From: Chenopodium formosanum | Taxonomy: Eukaryota; Streptophyta; Magnoliopsida; Caryophyllales; Amaranthaceae | Length of the DNA stretch: 64,000 nt | Reading direction: 5' to 3' | Assembly (NCBI GenBank): GCA_024500155.1 | Contig: CM044867.1 | Coordinates: 25,741,632-25,805,631, forward strand | Part shown: positions 22,401 through 34,533 of the stretch, piece after piece | Position numbering within the stretch: position 1 is the first letter of the stretch | How the letters are laid out: every line of letters begins with the position of its first letter | Program-made: the position numbers and the translations under genes | The notes under the pieces: model-generated | Database searches by the model: none | What the model was told of the DNA's origin: nothing | The model's input: only the letters and a program-made list of their open reading frames with translations

Positions 22401-23809
22401 TCAACATCATCTTCCTCATCTTCGGCATCCTCCATTTCATCATTGAGATTGACATAAAATTCTTCAACAATTGGCCTACTAACAGGGTCCATTGAAGATG
22501 TAGGAGTAGAGTCTTTGTCAGCATTACTTGACAAATCTGCATGAATATAAAGTAGAATGAACAATATGGTTCATATAAATTTCATTATCACAAATTAAGT
22601 AATGTAAAATATACAACTATCAATTGAGAATATAGGACAGAAAATAATAAATAAATAGAACATACATTTTGTGACTATGCACTGATCGAAATTAATGTAT
22701 ATATGGTATTTGGTCAAGTGTAAGATAGTTTAAGGTTATAAACTTGAAATGGTAAACATATTTATAAATTATACTTGTATGAGATACACCTTTTAGTTAG
22801 ATCAGACCGGCATTTACATGATTCATATAATATGTTTGCCCATTTATATGTGCGATAGCCGATAGCTATGCTCATGTAAGATTATCATAGGTTTGTAAAC
22901 GTGGATTTTCAAAGTGAACCATTGATTATAACATACTTTATCATAATGAAATTAAAAATCAACAAAAGATAATTAATGACATTAGTGAAAGTGGTGGACT
23001 GGTTTTGATTTCATAATAAGCAAACACAAAAAATGCCCAAATTAATTGGATAAACGGATTTAATCACTTAAAACTTTGGCAAAAAATCACCCAAATTAAT
23101 CATGTAATTTCTCAAGAACATAAAAAATTGTCCAACTATATGAATAAATTTTATCAATATCTAACAAAACTACAAGAACAACTACAGATCTACAAGAAAA
23201 GAGAGTAATAAAACAAACCTGCCATATATTAAAAGCTTGTTCTTTGTCAAAATTTCCTTCAAATTGATGTTGATCTCTTCTTCCTTCCTCAATAATTCAT
23301 ATCCTCTGCGAGCTTTAATTCAGATTTGAGAAAAAATTGAGAAAAAATTGGAAGGGTGAGTGCGGTGTAGTAGCGGCTAGAAGAGGACTAGGGTTTTTGT
23401 TTTCTTTGGAATGGCTGAATGAGTAGCAAGTGGTTAGTGGAAGTTAGAAAGTTTAGATTTCTTACGAAGGTGAATTATTATTATTATTTTTTCATTTTTT
23501 TGTTTAATGGAAAGGTGAATATTACTCCTTTTTTTTTCTTTTTTTTTTAAATTTTTTTATTGTATACATATATATTTGTAAAAATTGTTTATGGGACTTT
23601 TTTTTTTTAAAAAATTTTTTAAAAATATTTTAATAATAAAATACTATCGAGCTGCTCGCGAACTTATCGAGTCGAGCAAGACCTTGCTCAACTCGTGCTC
23701 GTTAAGGTTTCGAGTTCGAGTCGAGTCAACTCGAGTCGAGTTTTGACCGAGCGTTGACCGAGTCGATCTCGAGTTGCTCGCGAGCTGCTCAACTCGATTA
23801 GCACCCCTA
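19490..23809 (-). mobile_element. hAT-superfamily DNA transposon, near complete
   Basis: Perfect 10-bp terminal inverted repeats, taggggtgct and agcacccct-a, are flanked by a perfect 8-bp duplication gctgaagc (19482-19489 and 23810-23817), the hAT signature. It is 4320 bp long. Both ends carry many subterminal copies of short motifs built on ctcga/gactcg (19500-19760 and 23640-23800), the likely transposase-binding repeats. A spliced transposase lies on the minus strand. The element sits inside ORF1 of an L1-type LINE. Confidence 0.93.
20201..23225 (-). pseudogene. hAT transposase (zinc finger BED, RICESLEEPER-like), one frameshift
   Basis: Four exons join through good GT-AG sites: 23225-23219 (ATGGCAG), 22536-21656, 21566-20354 and 20251-20201 (stop), about 717 codons if unbroken. 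Residues about 76-121 form a BED-type finger (C96, C99, H113, H117). Then come the RNase H-like core pieces SLTTDLWRS and ISVDNATAND, the CKTRWNSTYEML block, and the hAT dimerisation region with DPVEWWKEKS and VASEATFSAGSRV near the C-terminus. Within exon 3, near 21290-21305, the frame shifts, consistent with loss of 2 nt; both sides are otherwise open. The protein would cut and paste the surrounding element. As it stands it should be truncated before the dimerisation domain. Confidence 0.85.
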
Positions 23810-23817
23810 GCTGAAGC

Positions 23818-24380
23818 ACATGAGACGGAATTGGAGAAGGCTAATGAAGAACAGAGAAAAGGAGACAATCCTCAGGGCCAAATATCAAGGATTGAGAATT
23901 TCCTATAGAGATGAGGAAGGATTTCGGAGACACAAAGAATAAGCATTGTTGATGAAGATGACAATGATGATATCTCGGATGATGAAGAAGTGCCAGAGGA
24001 GGTGCTTAATGATAAAAGATGCCCTGTGATACAATTATCAAAAGAAGAATAGAAACAATAATCTTTCTAAAGCAAGAAGTGAGACTATCCTACTAAGAAT
24101 GTTTTCATATATTTGACCCGGTCAAGAGGGCGTCATCCCCTGGAGCGGTGAGCTTTCTCGGGGTAGGACAACAAGTATCACGGGCGGATTTGTTGAGCCA
24201 AGATCAAAACTTCCCCGGCTAAGCTTAAACTTTCGGATTAAGTCTTGCGATCAGAATTCGAACACGCCGCGTATTACTGGGAAGGATCAAACCATGGGAA
24301 CGAATCCACGATTAATGGAACAAAAGGCGGCTGAAATGGCCTAAAACATGGAAGACTTCTTTGATTATCAAGATGTTCAG
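23818..24380 (+). pseudogene. L1-type LINE, fragment 2: ORF1 N-terminal region
   Basis: It continues the ORF1 frame as HETELEKANEEQRKGDNPQG, then stops. A run of acidic codons follows (23950-24005). The region is interrupted at 24380 by a solo LTR whose TSD is ttcag. It has multiple stops. Confidence 0.6.
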
Positions 24381-25764
24381 TGTAATACCCCGTATTTTTA
24401 TACGTATTTTTATTTTAAATAAGTATTTTGTGAAGTATTTGTGATGGATTATGGATTGGAAATTATTGTTTGGCATGTTATATATGAACCACACTTTTAT
24501 TTATGGCATGTCAGGATACATGTTTAATTAAACTACATGTTTAATTACGTTTGGAATATTGAAAAGGAATTTATTTATGGTTCATGTTATTTTTTATTTA
24601 TGCTATAAGCATGAGGAAGGAGCTAATTAAGTGTCTTTGTACATGAGGGCTAAATCATATTTTGGTGCCTTAGTGCACCTAAGGTGTTTTTAACACCGAG
24701 GGATAGGATTTGTGACGCTTTATGCGTTTAAGGTGTCTTTGACACCGAGGTAGATTTAAAAAGGGTTCAACATTAAATATTATGTGATCACTAATTATTC
24801 AAGAATTAAATTGGTATGTTTGATTGTTTGAATAATTATCATGATTGAATGTTTATAGTTTGAGAGTCATCACCAAGTCTAATAATATGTAAATAACGTA
24901 AAGTGAAAGAGATTACGCACTAAAACTCTTGGAACGTATATACCTTGAGTATCAGCATATGGGGGGGAGTTATGCGACTTTATATTTGATCATAACTTCT
25001 ACTAGAGTACAGGACGCTGTACATTCCTATATTATTATGAGCAGGAATTCCGCCACTTACGAGTGGTTATTTTATACTAGCACGGTTAGCTCCCATGCTA
25101 GTATCCCTTTATTGGGGCAGGTTAGGGGGAAACCCGTTCGATGCGTAATCAATACTAAATAAATTATTTAGCTGTCTAGTTAAGAAGTTTTGTTGTATGT
25201 TGCATGCTTGTAAACAGGAGTAACGAGGTAAGTTGCATGTTGATTGGTGATAGCATGATAGTGTGTTTAAATACGCTTATGTAAGTCAGCTTTGTTGATT
25301 GTGTCTTTGTTGGCCTTGTCTTTACCTTGGCCTTATGATGACCCATTTTTAATGGAGGGTAAAGGAAACAAGTAGAGAGAAGATTTTCAGGTGATGAAGC
25401 ATATTCATGGTGGGGCATGAGTGAAGAGCGAATCATGCTAGTTTCCATAAATTTTTATAATGTGTTAAATGCTTTAATTATTTTTATGATACTATTGTTT
25501 ATGAGACTAACGCAAGGTTTTGAAGTTGGTTTGATTTTAATAAGAGCCTACAATGGTTCCAAGTTGTAGGTTGACTTTGGTTTTACTTTGGTTTGACTTT
25601 ACTTTCGTTTGGTTGACTTCTTAAGTTGACTTGTTTTGAGTTGTGACTTTGATAATTGCCTTAGCCGTTTTTATGGTGGCGGTAATATCTTAGATTTTCC
25701 TATATTGAGTTTTAAAAAGAGCAAAACAGGTATTTTAAAGGAAAGGAATTTCTAGGGTGTTATA
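24381..25764 (+). mobile_element. Solo LTR, TGTAATACCC type, 5-bp TSD
   Basis: It begins tgtaataccccgtattt and ends tctagggtgttata, giving inverted LTR termini. A perfect 5-bp duplication ttcag flanks it (24376-24380 and 25765-25769). It is 1384 bp with no internal retrotransposon domain, so a solo LTR left by recombination. It shares blocks (gtgcctta...caccgagg, gtcatcaccaagtct) with the minus-strand LTR at 45825-50900. Probably a Ty3/gypsy family, but no coding region is present to prove it. Confidence 0.88.
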
Positions 25765-25769
25765 TTCAG

Positions 25770-27060
25770 TGGAAAAATTGGTTACATGGGTTTAATGAGA
25801 AGATTGAAGAAGAAATGGAACATCAAAGGAGAACTTGCACTGACTGATATAGGGCATAATTACTATATTGCGAGATTCACGAGTCTAGCGGATTACAACT
25901 TTGTTCTCACGCGGGGTCCTTGGATGCCGGATGATAATTAATTTTTTACTATAAGGAAGTAGATTCCAAACTTTGTTCTTGATGATTCTCCCTTGAAAGT
26001 GCTCACAGCTTGGGTGCAAATTCCCAACCTCCCTGTTGAATATTTTTGACATATATTTTCTGAATATAATTGGTTCTAAAATAGGGAAAGTGCTTAGAGT
26101 TGATAAGACCACAAAGCAAGCTGAGAGTGGCCAATTCGTTAGGCTAAGTGTGGAAATTGATTTGACTAAGCATGTACTATCAAAGTTCTGGTTGAAAGGT
26201 CATATATGGAGAGTTCAATATGAGGGCATACATGTGGTATGCTTCAAATGTGGAAAACTAGGACATGTAGAAGATGATTGTCCTTGGCTCAAATGGATGG
26301 AAATAATTCGTCGACTATAATTCATGACAAATCCTTGCATAATCATGAACCTAAACCAGAGGAAAGAGAAGATTTTGGTTCTTGGATGTTGGTCAAGAAA
26401 ACCGGTGAGGAAGAAAAATGTAACCAAGCTAGGCAAGGGCAATACTAGTGGTGTAAAACCAGCTACAGGTGGCGCTAAGGTGGCAGAGCATGCAGGTGGC
26501 AGATGGAAGAACTAATTCTTGAGAAATGTTAGGCAAAAATATCTCGAGAATAACTGAAGGCATTAATTTAGGAAGTGGTTCAAGATTTGATATCTTGAAT
26601 GTGCAAGAAGAGCAAGTTAATGAGATAATTATGGAAGGGAATCAGGGAATTGATAAAACTGTAGAGTTGGCACACGATAAAGATGGAGATAAGGAATCTC
26701 TCGTCAATTAATTTAGGAGATAATACTTAGCCAGCTAATAATATGGAAAATACTTTCCCGAAATTTTCTGCAAAAAGTATCTTTGGTAACAAAGATCACA
26801 AGGGAAATCTCAATAAATAATGTTTTACTAAGAATAGAAAAAAAAATCCCATAATTAATTCAAGTGTGCCTTTGAAGGATAGTACAAATAAATTTGGTGA
26901 TATTATTAATAAAATTAATGCTACCCCGAGTCAAGGAAAAGAAAATACATTGGCCACTTTGGAAGGTGATGTAACAAAAAGTAAGTATCAAGCTATCCGA
27001 TCCCCAAGCCAACTCACGAGCCTGAGAAGCAAAGCAAAGCCAACACCAAGCTTGATATGA
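25770..27060 (+). pseudogene. L1-type LINE, fragment 3: ORF1 with DUF4283-like domain and zinc knuckle
   Basis: Frames in order give YYIARFTSLADYNFVLTRGP, then LKVLTAWVQIPNLPVEYF, FVRLSVEID and the knuckle CFKCGKLGHVEDDC (C-x2-C-x4-H-x4-C, 26240-26281). This is the order of the DUF4283 plus zf-CCHC nucleic-acid-binding protein of plant L1-type LINEs. Several stops and frameshifts break it. The tail (26526-27060) is polar and low in conservation. Confidence 0.75.
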
Positions 27061-28415
27061 AAAAGATGAACAAAGATCTATTTTTGATGGAAAATAAATA
27101 AAGATTTGATCTTGGATAAGATGTAAGAGAACAAGCTAAAAAAATAAAACACCAAGTAGATTTTCTAGCAAATGACTTGATTCACTCGTCACAAAGTCTA
27201 ATAAAACAAGGGTGTTAATCTGATCAATCACAAAATTTGATAAAAATTCAATTTATGTCTACAACAAGCCCAATCATCCTTTTATTTATTTAAGCTAATT
27301 ATTCCTCTCTCAAATTATCTCTTATGAGCCCAAATAATTCCAACCTACTCCACACTATAAATATCCCTTTAATCCCCAAATTTTTGCCACACAAGAATCA
27401 AAGGGGTAAGTTTTATTTTATGTTTCGTTTCTTTTCTTCTTTTCCTTTCCTTAAATTTTTGCTCCTTTCTTTTCTTATTTTTTTATTTCTTTCTTTGGTG
27501 CTCCTTGGTTCATGCGTGAACCACCACATGACATGGTCACCTGCTGCCACATCATCACCGACGACACCCGCCTCCGGCGACCACCCACCAGTCGTCGTCC
27601 AGCCGTCGGCCACCACCCATGGTGGTTCCTACTCTCTCCTCTTGTTTTTAATTTATTTTATGTAGTATGTCTTTTGGGTTTTGATTTTAATTGTTGAAAT
27701 ATTATTAGTATGTTTTATAATTGTGTTTTGATGATTAAAGAGTATAAATTTCATATTATAAAGAGTTTTAATTTCATATTTTATAAAATATTAAAAGTTA
27801 GGGTTTTTAATTTATTCAAGACTTGATTTTTAGGGTTCTTGTATAAATTTATTTGGGGCTTTTATATACTCAATGATTCTATGGATTAATTAAGCATAAA
27901 AGTGATGTTTTGATGAAGTTTTGGAGGGTTTTTAATTAATCAAAAAATGCTGGAATTTTGCCTAAAGTCTTATTTTTAGTGTTTTTAAAAAGGGTGTAAT
28001 TACCCATTAAAGAGGAGTTTAATTGATGGTTTTTAAATAATTTTCAGATTATTATAAGTTGCTTAAAGTGAGTTTAAGTTGCTGAAAATTGTATATACAA
28101 GGGTAATTGATGTAGTTTTATTGTGCTTGTGAGACTAACACAAAGGTTTTAAGTATTGTTCGGTTTTAATAAGGGCTTACAATGGTTCCAAGTTGTAGGT
28201 TGACTTAGTTTGACTTTGATTTGACTTTACTTTTGTTTAATTTGACATTTAATTTGACTTGTTTTAATGGTTTTAAAGAGAATCTTCTGCTGTGTGTCTT
28301 TGATAAATGCCTTAGCCATTATCACGGTGGCAGTAATGCCTTAGAATTTCTTATCTCGTGTTTTAAAAAGGGTAAAACAGGTAGTTTAAAGGAAACGAAT
28401 TTCCAGGGTATTACA
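27061..28415 (+). mobile_element. LTR remnant, start undefined
   Basis: It ends aatttccagggtattaca, and its last 290 bp parallel the end of the solo LTR at 24381-25764 (gacttacaatggttccaagt-like block, then a tggcggtaat-like block). A tataaata box at about 27355, followed by a GC-rich block (27510-27630), fits LTR promoter structure. The start and a TSD were not found; LINE sequence encoding the ORF2 endonuclease is missing here, so a deletion accompanied the insertion. Parts match, in reverse, 50449-50900. Confidence 0.6.
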
Positions 28416-29084
28416 CAGTCGTTCATTCGGATCATAGTAGCCCTTTATTCATCTCGTGAAATGGATTTGTAACGATGTAAGCGCTTCATAGACCTTTTAG
28501 ATTTCAAGCCACTTGGTTAACTCATGAGAAATTCAAGCAATTTGTGGCTGAAAAGTGGGATATGAAATCATTGACAAAACTCTCTACAGACTTGCAAAAC
28601 TGGAATAGAGATGTGTTTGGTAACATCTTCAAACAAAAGAAAATTCTTCTTGCACGTATTGTTGGCATCCCAAAAAAGATGGTTGTACGGGTGGATAGAG
28701 GACTTATAAAGTTGGAAAGTAGATTGCATAGAGAGCTTGATGAAATCTTGGAGAGAGAAGAAATTATACGGTATCAAAAGGCCTAACTGGATTGGATAAA
28801 AAAATAGAGACCGCAACACGACTTTTTTGCACTTGAGAAATGTGGTTCGAAGATGGAAAAACAAAGTGGTAGCTTTGAATGGGAATGATGATCAATGGTT
28901 GCATGAAAAAACTAAGATTAAAGAGCATGTTGTAAACTATTTTTCGAATTTATTCAAAGAGGAGGGGGAACATGCTCATACTGATCTGCCGCTATACATA
29001 TTCTCTGAATTATCGATGCAAGATTAGGCTGCTTTGACCATACTCATGGCGGAAAATTGAGAAAGTATTGAAGGACATGGGAGC
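28416..29084 (+). pseudogene. L1-type LINE, fragment 4: ORF2 region upstream of reverse transcriptase
   Basis: Frames read RPFRFQATWLTHEKFKQF-like text, then NWNRDVFGNIFKQKK and FFHLRNVVRRWKNKVVALNG, the linker between endonuclease and reverse transcriptase in plant L1 ORF2. Stops and frameshifts are present. It is cut at 29084 by the Athila-type element and resumes at 44841. Confidence 0.75.
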
Positions 29085-30716
29085 TGATGAGTGACATTTA
29101 TGGCACTCATTTGATCTCTTTTTTGATGAATTTCATTTCATTTATTGCTCTTTTCTTTAGTTTTCCTTAGTTTTATTCTAGTTTTCTTCATTTTATGCTT
29201 TTTGTAGTTAGTTTCCTTATTTTATGCATTTTCTAGTTTACTTGCTATTTTTCCCTTTTACTTGCTTTTTATCCTTTGTTTGTAGGTTGTGATTGATTGT
29301 CCAAGGATTCCCGAGCTTCCTCTCCATGGTCTTTCATTGTTTTTCATGCCTAATGCTTGTGCAAAGAGTTTCAAGTCAAGGGTGGATCCAAGGACCATGC
29401 TTCAAGGCCTTGTATATACTTTTCTCATGGCTTATACTCTTCAAGAATTCCAAGGAAGTTGCTGCCTACCTTGTCCTCCATCACCATCACTTAGGATGTG
29501 TGCACCACATGAGCTAGGACGAAGAAGAAGAAAGGGGGTTGCCAGATTTGTGCGGGCGCACTCGGGGAGTGTGCGGCCGCACATTAGTCGAGTGCGGCCG
29601 CACACCTGGTGCGTGCGGGCGCACCTTTCTGGGTGTGTTCCCATGCGCGCCACTCTCTCTCCTCCGAGCGCCCGCACAGGCGTGGGTCTATTTTTAGACG
29701 TCAATCCTAACTTCCCCTTTGTATTTATAGTTATTTCTTTCCATTTTTAGGGAGAGAATTAGATCTTCATTAGTTAGAATTAGATTAGATTAGATCTTAA
29801 AGAGAGAAAAACACTAGTTCTTAGCTTTTTAGAGAGAGAAAATGTGGGTTTGATGATTGATGATTGAAGATTGCTACATTTGATTTGATTTCTATCAAGT
29901 TTGTAAGGATTCTTTACTCTTTAATGCAATTTAATGTTTGATTTCATTAGTATTGTTGTTTGATTTGGTTGATTAATAGTTTGATTGATTTGGATTGAAT
30001 TTGTTGATTTCAATTGATGAATTTGGGTATGATGATTAGTTTAGCTTTGATTTTGATGTTTTTTATGGATTGTGAGTAGTTTCATTGCTAGGGTAGTGGT
30101 GAAGCATGTATTGATGATGAATTGAGATTAATTTGGGGGAAATTGATTGAGTTGATAATGTGATTAAATTGGTTGATTGATTTTGTGCATGTGTGTGCTT
30201 GATTAGGCTTGATCACCCTTGTTATTCACACTAGATTGCATTGTGAGTTCACATTGATACGGACCATTGATTTGTGGCTTACATTAACTCGATTGAGATA
30301 TCTTGTGATGTTTCCTAGTTAGTGTTTGATGTAGTTGGCGCTAATTAGACCTTTAGGAGAATAGCATGATGTGCTCTTTTGGTTGCAATTTCGGTTTTCC
30401 CTCACATTGCTTGACTTGATTAGTTGATTTCCCAAGTTGATTGAACTTCATTGTTGATGCATGTGGATCCATTCCCCTAGTGCCTTTGCATTTGATTAGT
30501 ACAAGCTTTTTGCATTGCCTAGCTTAGCTCTAGTTTCTACCATAAACCCCTACTTGATTTCGGAGTAGCTTGACACTAAGCAATATACATTCAACCTCCA
30601 TTCCTTTGGGTTCGACCTTGACTTATCACTACACTTCATAGGGGTTTGTTGAGTTACAAATTTTGTTTGATTGGGTGGGGTGGTAGCCCAACGACCTACC
30701 GTTCTTCATCCCATCA
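29085..30716 (+). repeat. 5' LTR of the Athila-type element
   Basis: The LTR is 1632 bp with TG...CA ends. A cluster of four 12-bp GC palindromes sits at 29550-29624, about 465 bp in. A 153-codon ORF through this cluster occurs in both LTRs but looks incidental. Confidence 0.95.
29550..29624. repeat. Four GC palindromes on an exact 21-bp period (5' LTR)
   Basis: gtgcgggcgcac (29550), gtgcggccgcac (29571), gtgcggccgcac (29592) and gtgcgggcgcac (29613) start exactly 21 bp apart with unrelated 9-bp spacers. The 3' LTR carries the same set near 43668-43742. Confidence 0.9.
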
Positions 30717-30719
30717 AAA

Positions 30720-30738
30720 TGGCATCGTTGCCGGGGAA
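30720..30738 (+). other. Primer-binding site, tRNA-Asp type
   Basis: tggcatcgttgccggggaa lies three bases after the 5' LTR. It matches the tRNA-Asp-complementary site typical of Tat/Athila elements, with two changes (at instead of gc) by my reading. Confidence 0.8.
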
Positions 30739-30875
30739 TGGTGCTTTGAGTGCATGTTGTTGTTGAGTCTATTCCACTTTATTTGCAAAATACAAAAAGA
30801 TTTTACACTTTAGGCTACACTTGTAGCCGTGATACTAATATTTTCTTTGAGTTTTGTATTCATAGATCCCAAGCC

Positions 30876-32090
30876 ATGGGAGGAAATACAAGAGTTGCCT
30901 TGAAGGAACTAGGAGTGCCCGGTGCATATAGGTATGAGAGCGGCATAGCTCCACCTACAATACTGGAAATTGACTTTGAAATTAGGCCGGCAATGATCAC
31001 CCTAATTGAGAGGAGATAATATAGTGGGGCTAAGAATGAGAGCCCATTGAACCATCTTAAGGAGTTTGAAAAATATTGTAACACAATCAAGGTCAATAGA
31101 GTATCTCAAGAGTTTATCCGTCTTAAGTTGTTCCCTTTCTCTCTCATAGGAAGATCTTTGGAATGGCTAGATAAAGAAGTGAAGCCCAATTCTTTGAGAA
31201 CTTGGGATGATGTCACCAAAGCTTTCTTGTTCCGTTTCTATCCTCAAAAGAAGACGGCGGAGGCAAGAGCTTTGATTCAAGGGTTCAAGCAAAAGCCAAA
31301 TGAAAGTCTCTATGAAGCATGGGAAAGATTTAAGGATTATCAAAGAGAGTGTCCACACCATGGGATTCCTGCCTATCAAATCATACATATCTTCTATGGT
31401 GGGTTGAGTTCTCATAGGAGAGCAAGTTTGGATGTCGGAGCCGGAGGCCCAATCATGAACAAAATGGAAGAAGAAGTGGTTGATGCAATTGATGAAGTGG
31501 TTCGTCATTACATGAATTGGCAAGAAGTGGAGAGAGAGCCAACAAGCAAGGGTTGCTCAATCGAACAACTTAGTGCCATCAATGATTTGACTACTTTGAT
31601 TGCGGATTTAGGGAAAGAAGTTGTGTCTCTCAAAGAAAAGCTTGAGAAGCCCCCTTCCCAAACTCTAATTCTTCCCTCCCAAATTAAGGGGAGAGGTACA
31701 TCTTCTCACTCTAACTCTAATATTTCTTCTTGTTGCATGATTGTAGAATGTTGGCCTTGTGAATTATGTGGAATGAATGATCATGATGCTTCTATGTGCC
31801 TGAATGTTCCTTGTGATGAATGTGATGAAATTGAAATAGAACATGTGAATTATATCAATGATCATGCTTGTGAACCTAGAATTGATGTTCAAAGGAATGT
31901 TGGATATAGGAATTATCATATGAATTATGATAATTATAACCAAAATGGAGGTTGTAGAAATCATGGATACCAAGGGGTTCATGGTAACTATAACCATCAT
32001 GGTTGTAACGGTCATGGTCATGGCCAAAGACATGGGGATCATAATCAAGGTTATGATAACTATTCAACAAAGAAGCCAAAATCAAACTAG
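30876..32090 (+). pseudogene. Athila-type gag, broken
   Basis: The frame starts MGGNTRVALKELG and holds the retrotransposon gag core (LFPFSLIGRSLEWL, FYPQKKTAEARALIQGFKQ, YEAWERFKDYQRECPHHG). It then has a Cys-containing segment and a long Asn/His/Gly/Tyr-rich tail (about 31,900-32,090). An in-frame TAA interrupts it at 31017-31019. A frameshift near 32,050-32,085 separates it from the downstream protease frame. The normal role is capsid-like particle formation. Confidence 0.85.
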
Positions 32091-33390
32091 GGGTAATTGG
32101 AATAATCAAACTAGGGGATATTTTCAAGCAAATTTTCAAAAAGGTTCCCCAATTGATTTAGTTCCAAATGCTCAAAGTTCAAGTGATAATTCCTGTGATC
32201 AATCATTTTCTTCTAGGGAATTTTTGGAAAGTGTCATTGAGAAACAAGCCAAAACATTGGAAATTTATATGGCTTTGAATGAGGAGAAGTTTAATTACAT
32301 GTTGGCTTATAACAAGGATTTAAGTGAAAAACTTTCTCAATTGACTAGTGTGTTTAAGGATTATGCAAACCCTTCTTCTTTGACCCCACCTAGCCTAGAT
32401 TCTAGGAACCCTATGGATGCCATTGTTACTAGAAGTGGTAGGGTCCTTGAGGTAGGTGTGCCTAAGAAGAGTGTTGCTAGAGAGAGCACTAGTATGAACC
32501 CTATTGAAGTTGAAGGAGATGAATGTCCTTTGAGTGAAAATGTTGATGAGGGACGAGTAGAGAAGGTGATAGAGAAAGAGAAAGAGGTTTGCAAACCAAA
32601 GCTTCCCTATCCCCAAAGATATAATAGATATAAGTTGGATGAGCAATTTGGGAAATTTGTAGAGATGCTTAAGCAACTTCATCTAACTCTTCCTTTCACC
32701 GATGTTGTTGAACAAATGCCAAACTATGCTAAGTTCCTTAAGGAGATTTTGAGTGGAAAAAGGACTTGTGATATGATGAAGACAATTAGCCTTACCGAAC
32801 ATTGTAGTGCAATTATCATGAACAAGATGCCTCCTAAGTTAAAAGATCCCGGAAATTTTTCCATCCCTTGTGCCATTAACAAGACTCAAATTGATAATGC
32901 CTTATGTGACTTAGGAGCTAGTGTTAGCCTCATGCCATATTCGGTTTATCAAAGATTAGGTCTAGGAGAATTTCTACCTTCCAAGATTACTTTGCAATTA
33001 GCCGATAGGTCGATTAAGATTCCTAAGGGGAAGGTAGAAGATGTGCCTTTAAGGGTTGGGAAATTTGTTATTCCGGTTGATTTTGTATTATTGGATATGG
33101 ATGAAGATGCTACAATACCTATCATCTTAGGTAGACCATTCCTTGCTACATCGGGGGCTATGATAGATGTTAAGAGTGCTAAGATTTCTCTTAAGATTGG
33201 AGAGGAGGTAGTTGAATTTGATTTGAATGAAGGAATGAAATATCCCTCTTCTTCTTTTGAGAATTTCATGAGAGTTGAAGTGCTTGATAATATTGTGAAT
33301 TCCATGCATGAGCACTTGCTCACATCTAACGATCCTCTTGAGTGTTTTTTGTTGAATAGGTATCCCAAGCAAGGAAGTGCAATTTTATGA
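32091..33390 (+). pseudogene. Athila-type gag tail and aspartic protease
   Basis: It is open in the next frame relative to gag up to 33390. The protease region runs about 32,860-33,180, with CDLGASVSLMPYSVYQRLGL (the active-site D in a DLGAS context) and ILGRPFLATSGAMIDV. This DxGA form is usual for Athila proteases. A frameshift near 33,385 ends the frame before reverse transcriptase. Confidence 0.85.
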
Positions 33391-34533
33391 AGATTTGCTT
33401 GATGGAGGCAGTATAGGGAGTGATGAAGAAATTTGTATGGGGATATCAAGTCAAGATGCTTTGCAAGTGGCCTCAACCAAAGAAGGTAAAGGTGTTCCCA
33501 TGGTAGAGCTCAAACCTCTACCATCACACCTCAGGTATGAATTCTTAGGCCCTAATTCTACATATCCCGTTATTGTTAGTGCATCCTTGAGCGAGAGCCA
33601 AGCTCAAGCGTTATGCGGTGTTTTGAGAAAGCACCAAGGTGCTTTGGGGTACACAATTGATGATCTTAAAGGCATAAGCCCCGCTTTGTGTACACACCAC
33701 ATAACACTTGAGGAGGGCACCCTACCTTCTATTGAACGACAAAGGAGGCTACATCCCCAAATGGGAGAAGTAGTTAAGAAAGAGATCACCAAGCTTTTGA
33801 ATGCGGGAATCATATTCCCCATCTCAAGCTCAAGGTGGGTCTCTCCCCGTGCATGTCGTTCCTAAGAAGGGGGGTATGACCGTAGTTAAGAATGAGAAAG
33901 GTGAACTCATTCCAACTAGAACGGTCACCGGTTGGAGGATGTGTATAGACTATAGACGTCTAAACACATCAACCAAGAAGGATCACTTCCCTCTCCCTTT
34001 TATTGACCAAATGCTTGAAAGGTTGACTAGGCACAAATTCTATTGCTTCCTTGATGGATATTCGGGATTCTTTTAAATTCCTATTCATCCCGAGGATCAA
34101 GAAAAGACAACCTTCACATGCCCCTATGGTACTTTTGCATATAGAAGAATGTCCTTTGGATTGTGTAATGCTCCGGCGACTTTTCAAAGGTGTATGATGA
34201 GCATTTTTGGGGACATGCTTGAAGAAGAAATGGAAGTTTTCATGGATGACTTTTCCGTGGGAGGTGTTTCATTTGAGGATTGCCTCAAAAATCTTGAAAA
34301 ATGTCTTGAGAGATGTGAGAAGGTCAATTTGGTGCTTAATTGGGAAAAATGCCACTTTATGGTGGAGTAAGGGATTGTGCTTGGCCACAAGATTTCTCAT
34401 AAAGGCATTGAAGTTGACAAAGCTAAGATTGAGGTGATAGAGAAGTTTCCCCCTCCGGTTAATGTGAAAGGAGTAAGATCGTTTTTGGGTCATGCCGGGT
34501 TTTATATAAGGTTTATCAAAGAATTTTCTCTCA
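33377..34533 (+). pseudogene. Athila-type reverse transcriptase, broken
   Basis: Recognisable blocks in order are AGIIFPISSSRWVSP, WRMCIDYRRLN, FPLPFIDQMLERL, MSFGLCNAPATFQRCM, the catalytic FMDDF (about 34,239-34,253) and NWEKCHFMV. Lesions are a frameshift near 33,845, a TAA at 34074-34076, a TAA at 34368-34370 and a frameshift near 34,530. The catalytic Asp pair is preserved, but the reading frame is not. Confidence 0.88.

Noticed and set aside
29289..29750. 153-codon ORF, repeated at 43408-43869
   Set aside because: It lies in the two LTR copies and spans the palindrome cluster; its conservation is explained by LTR identity.
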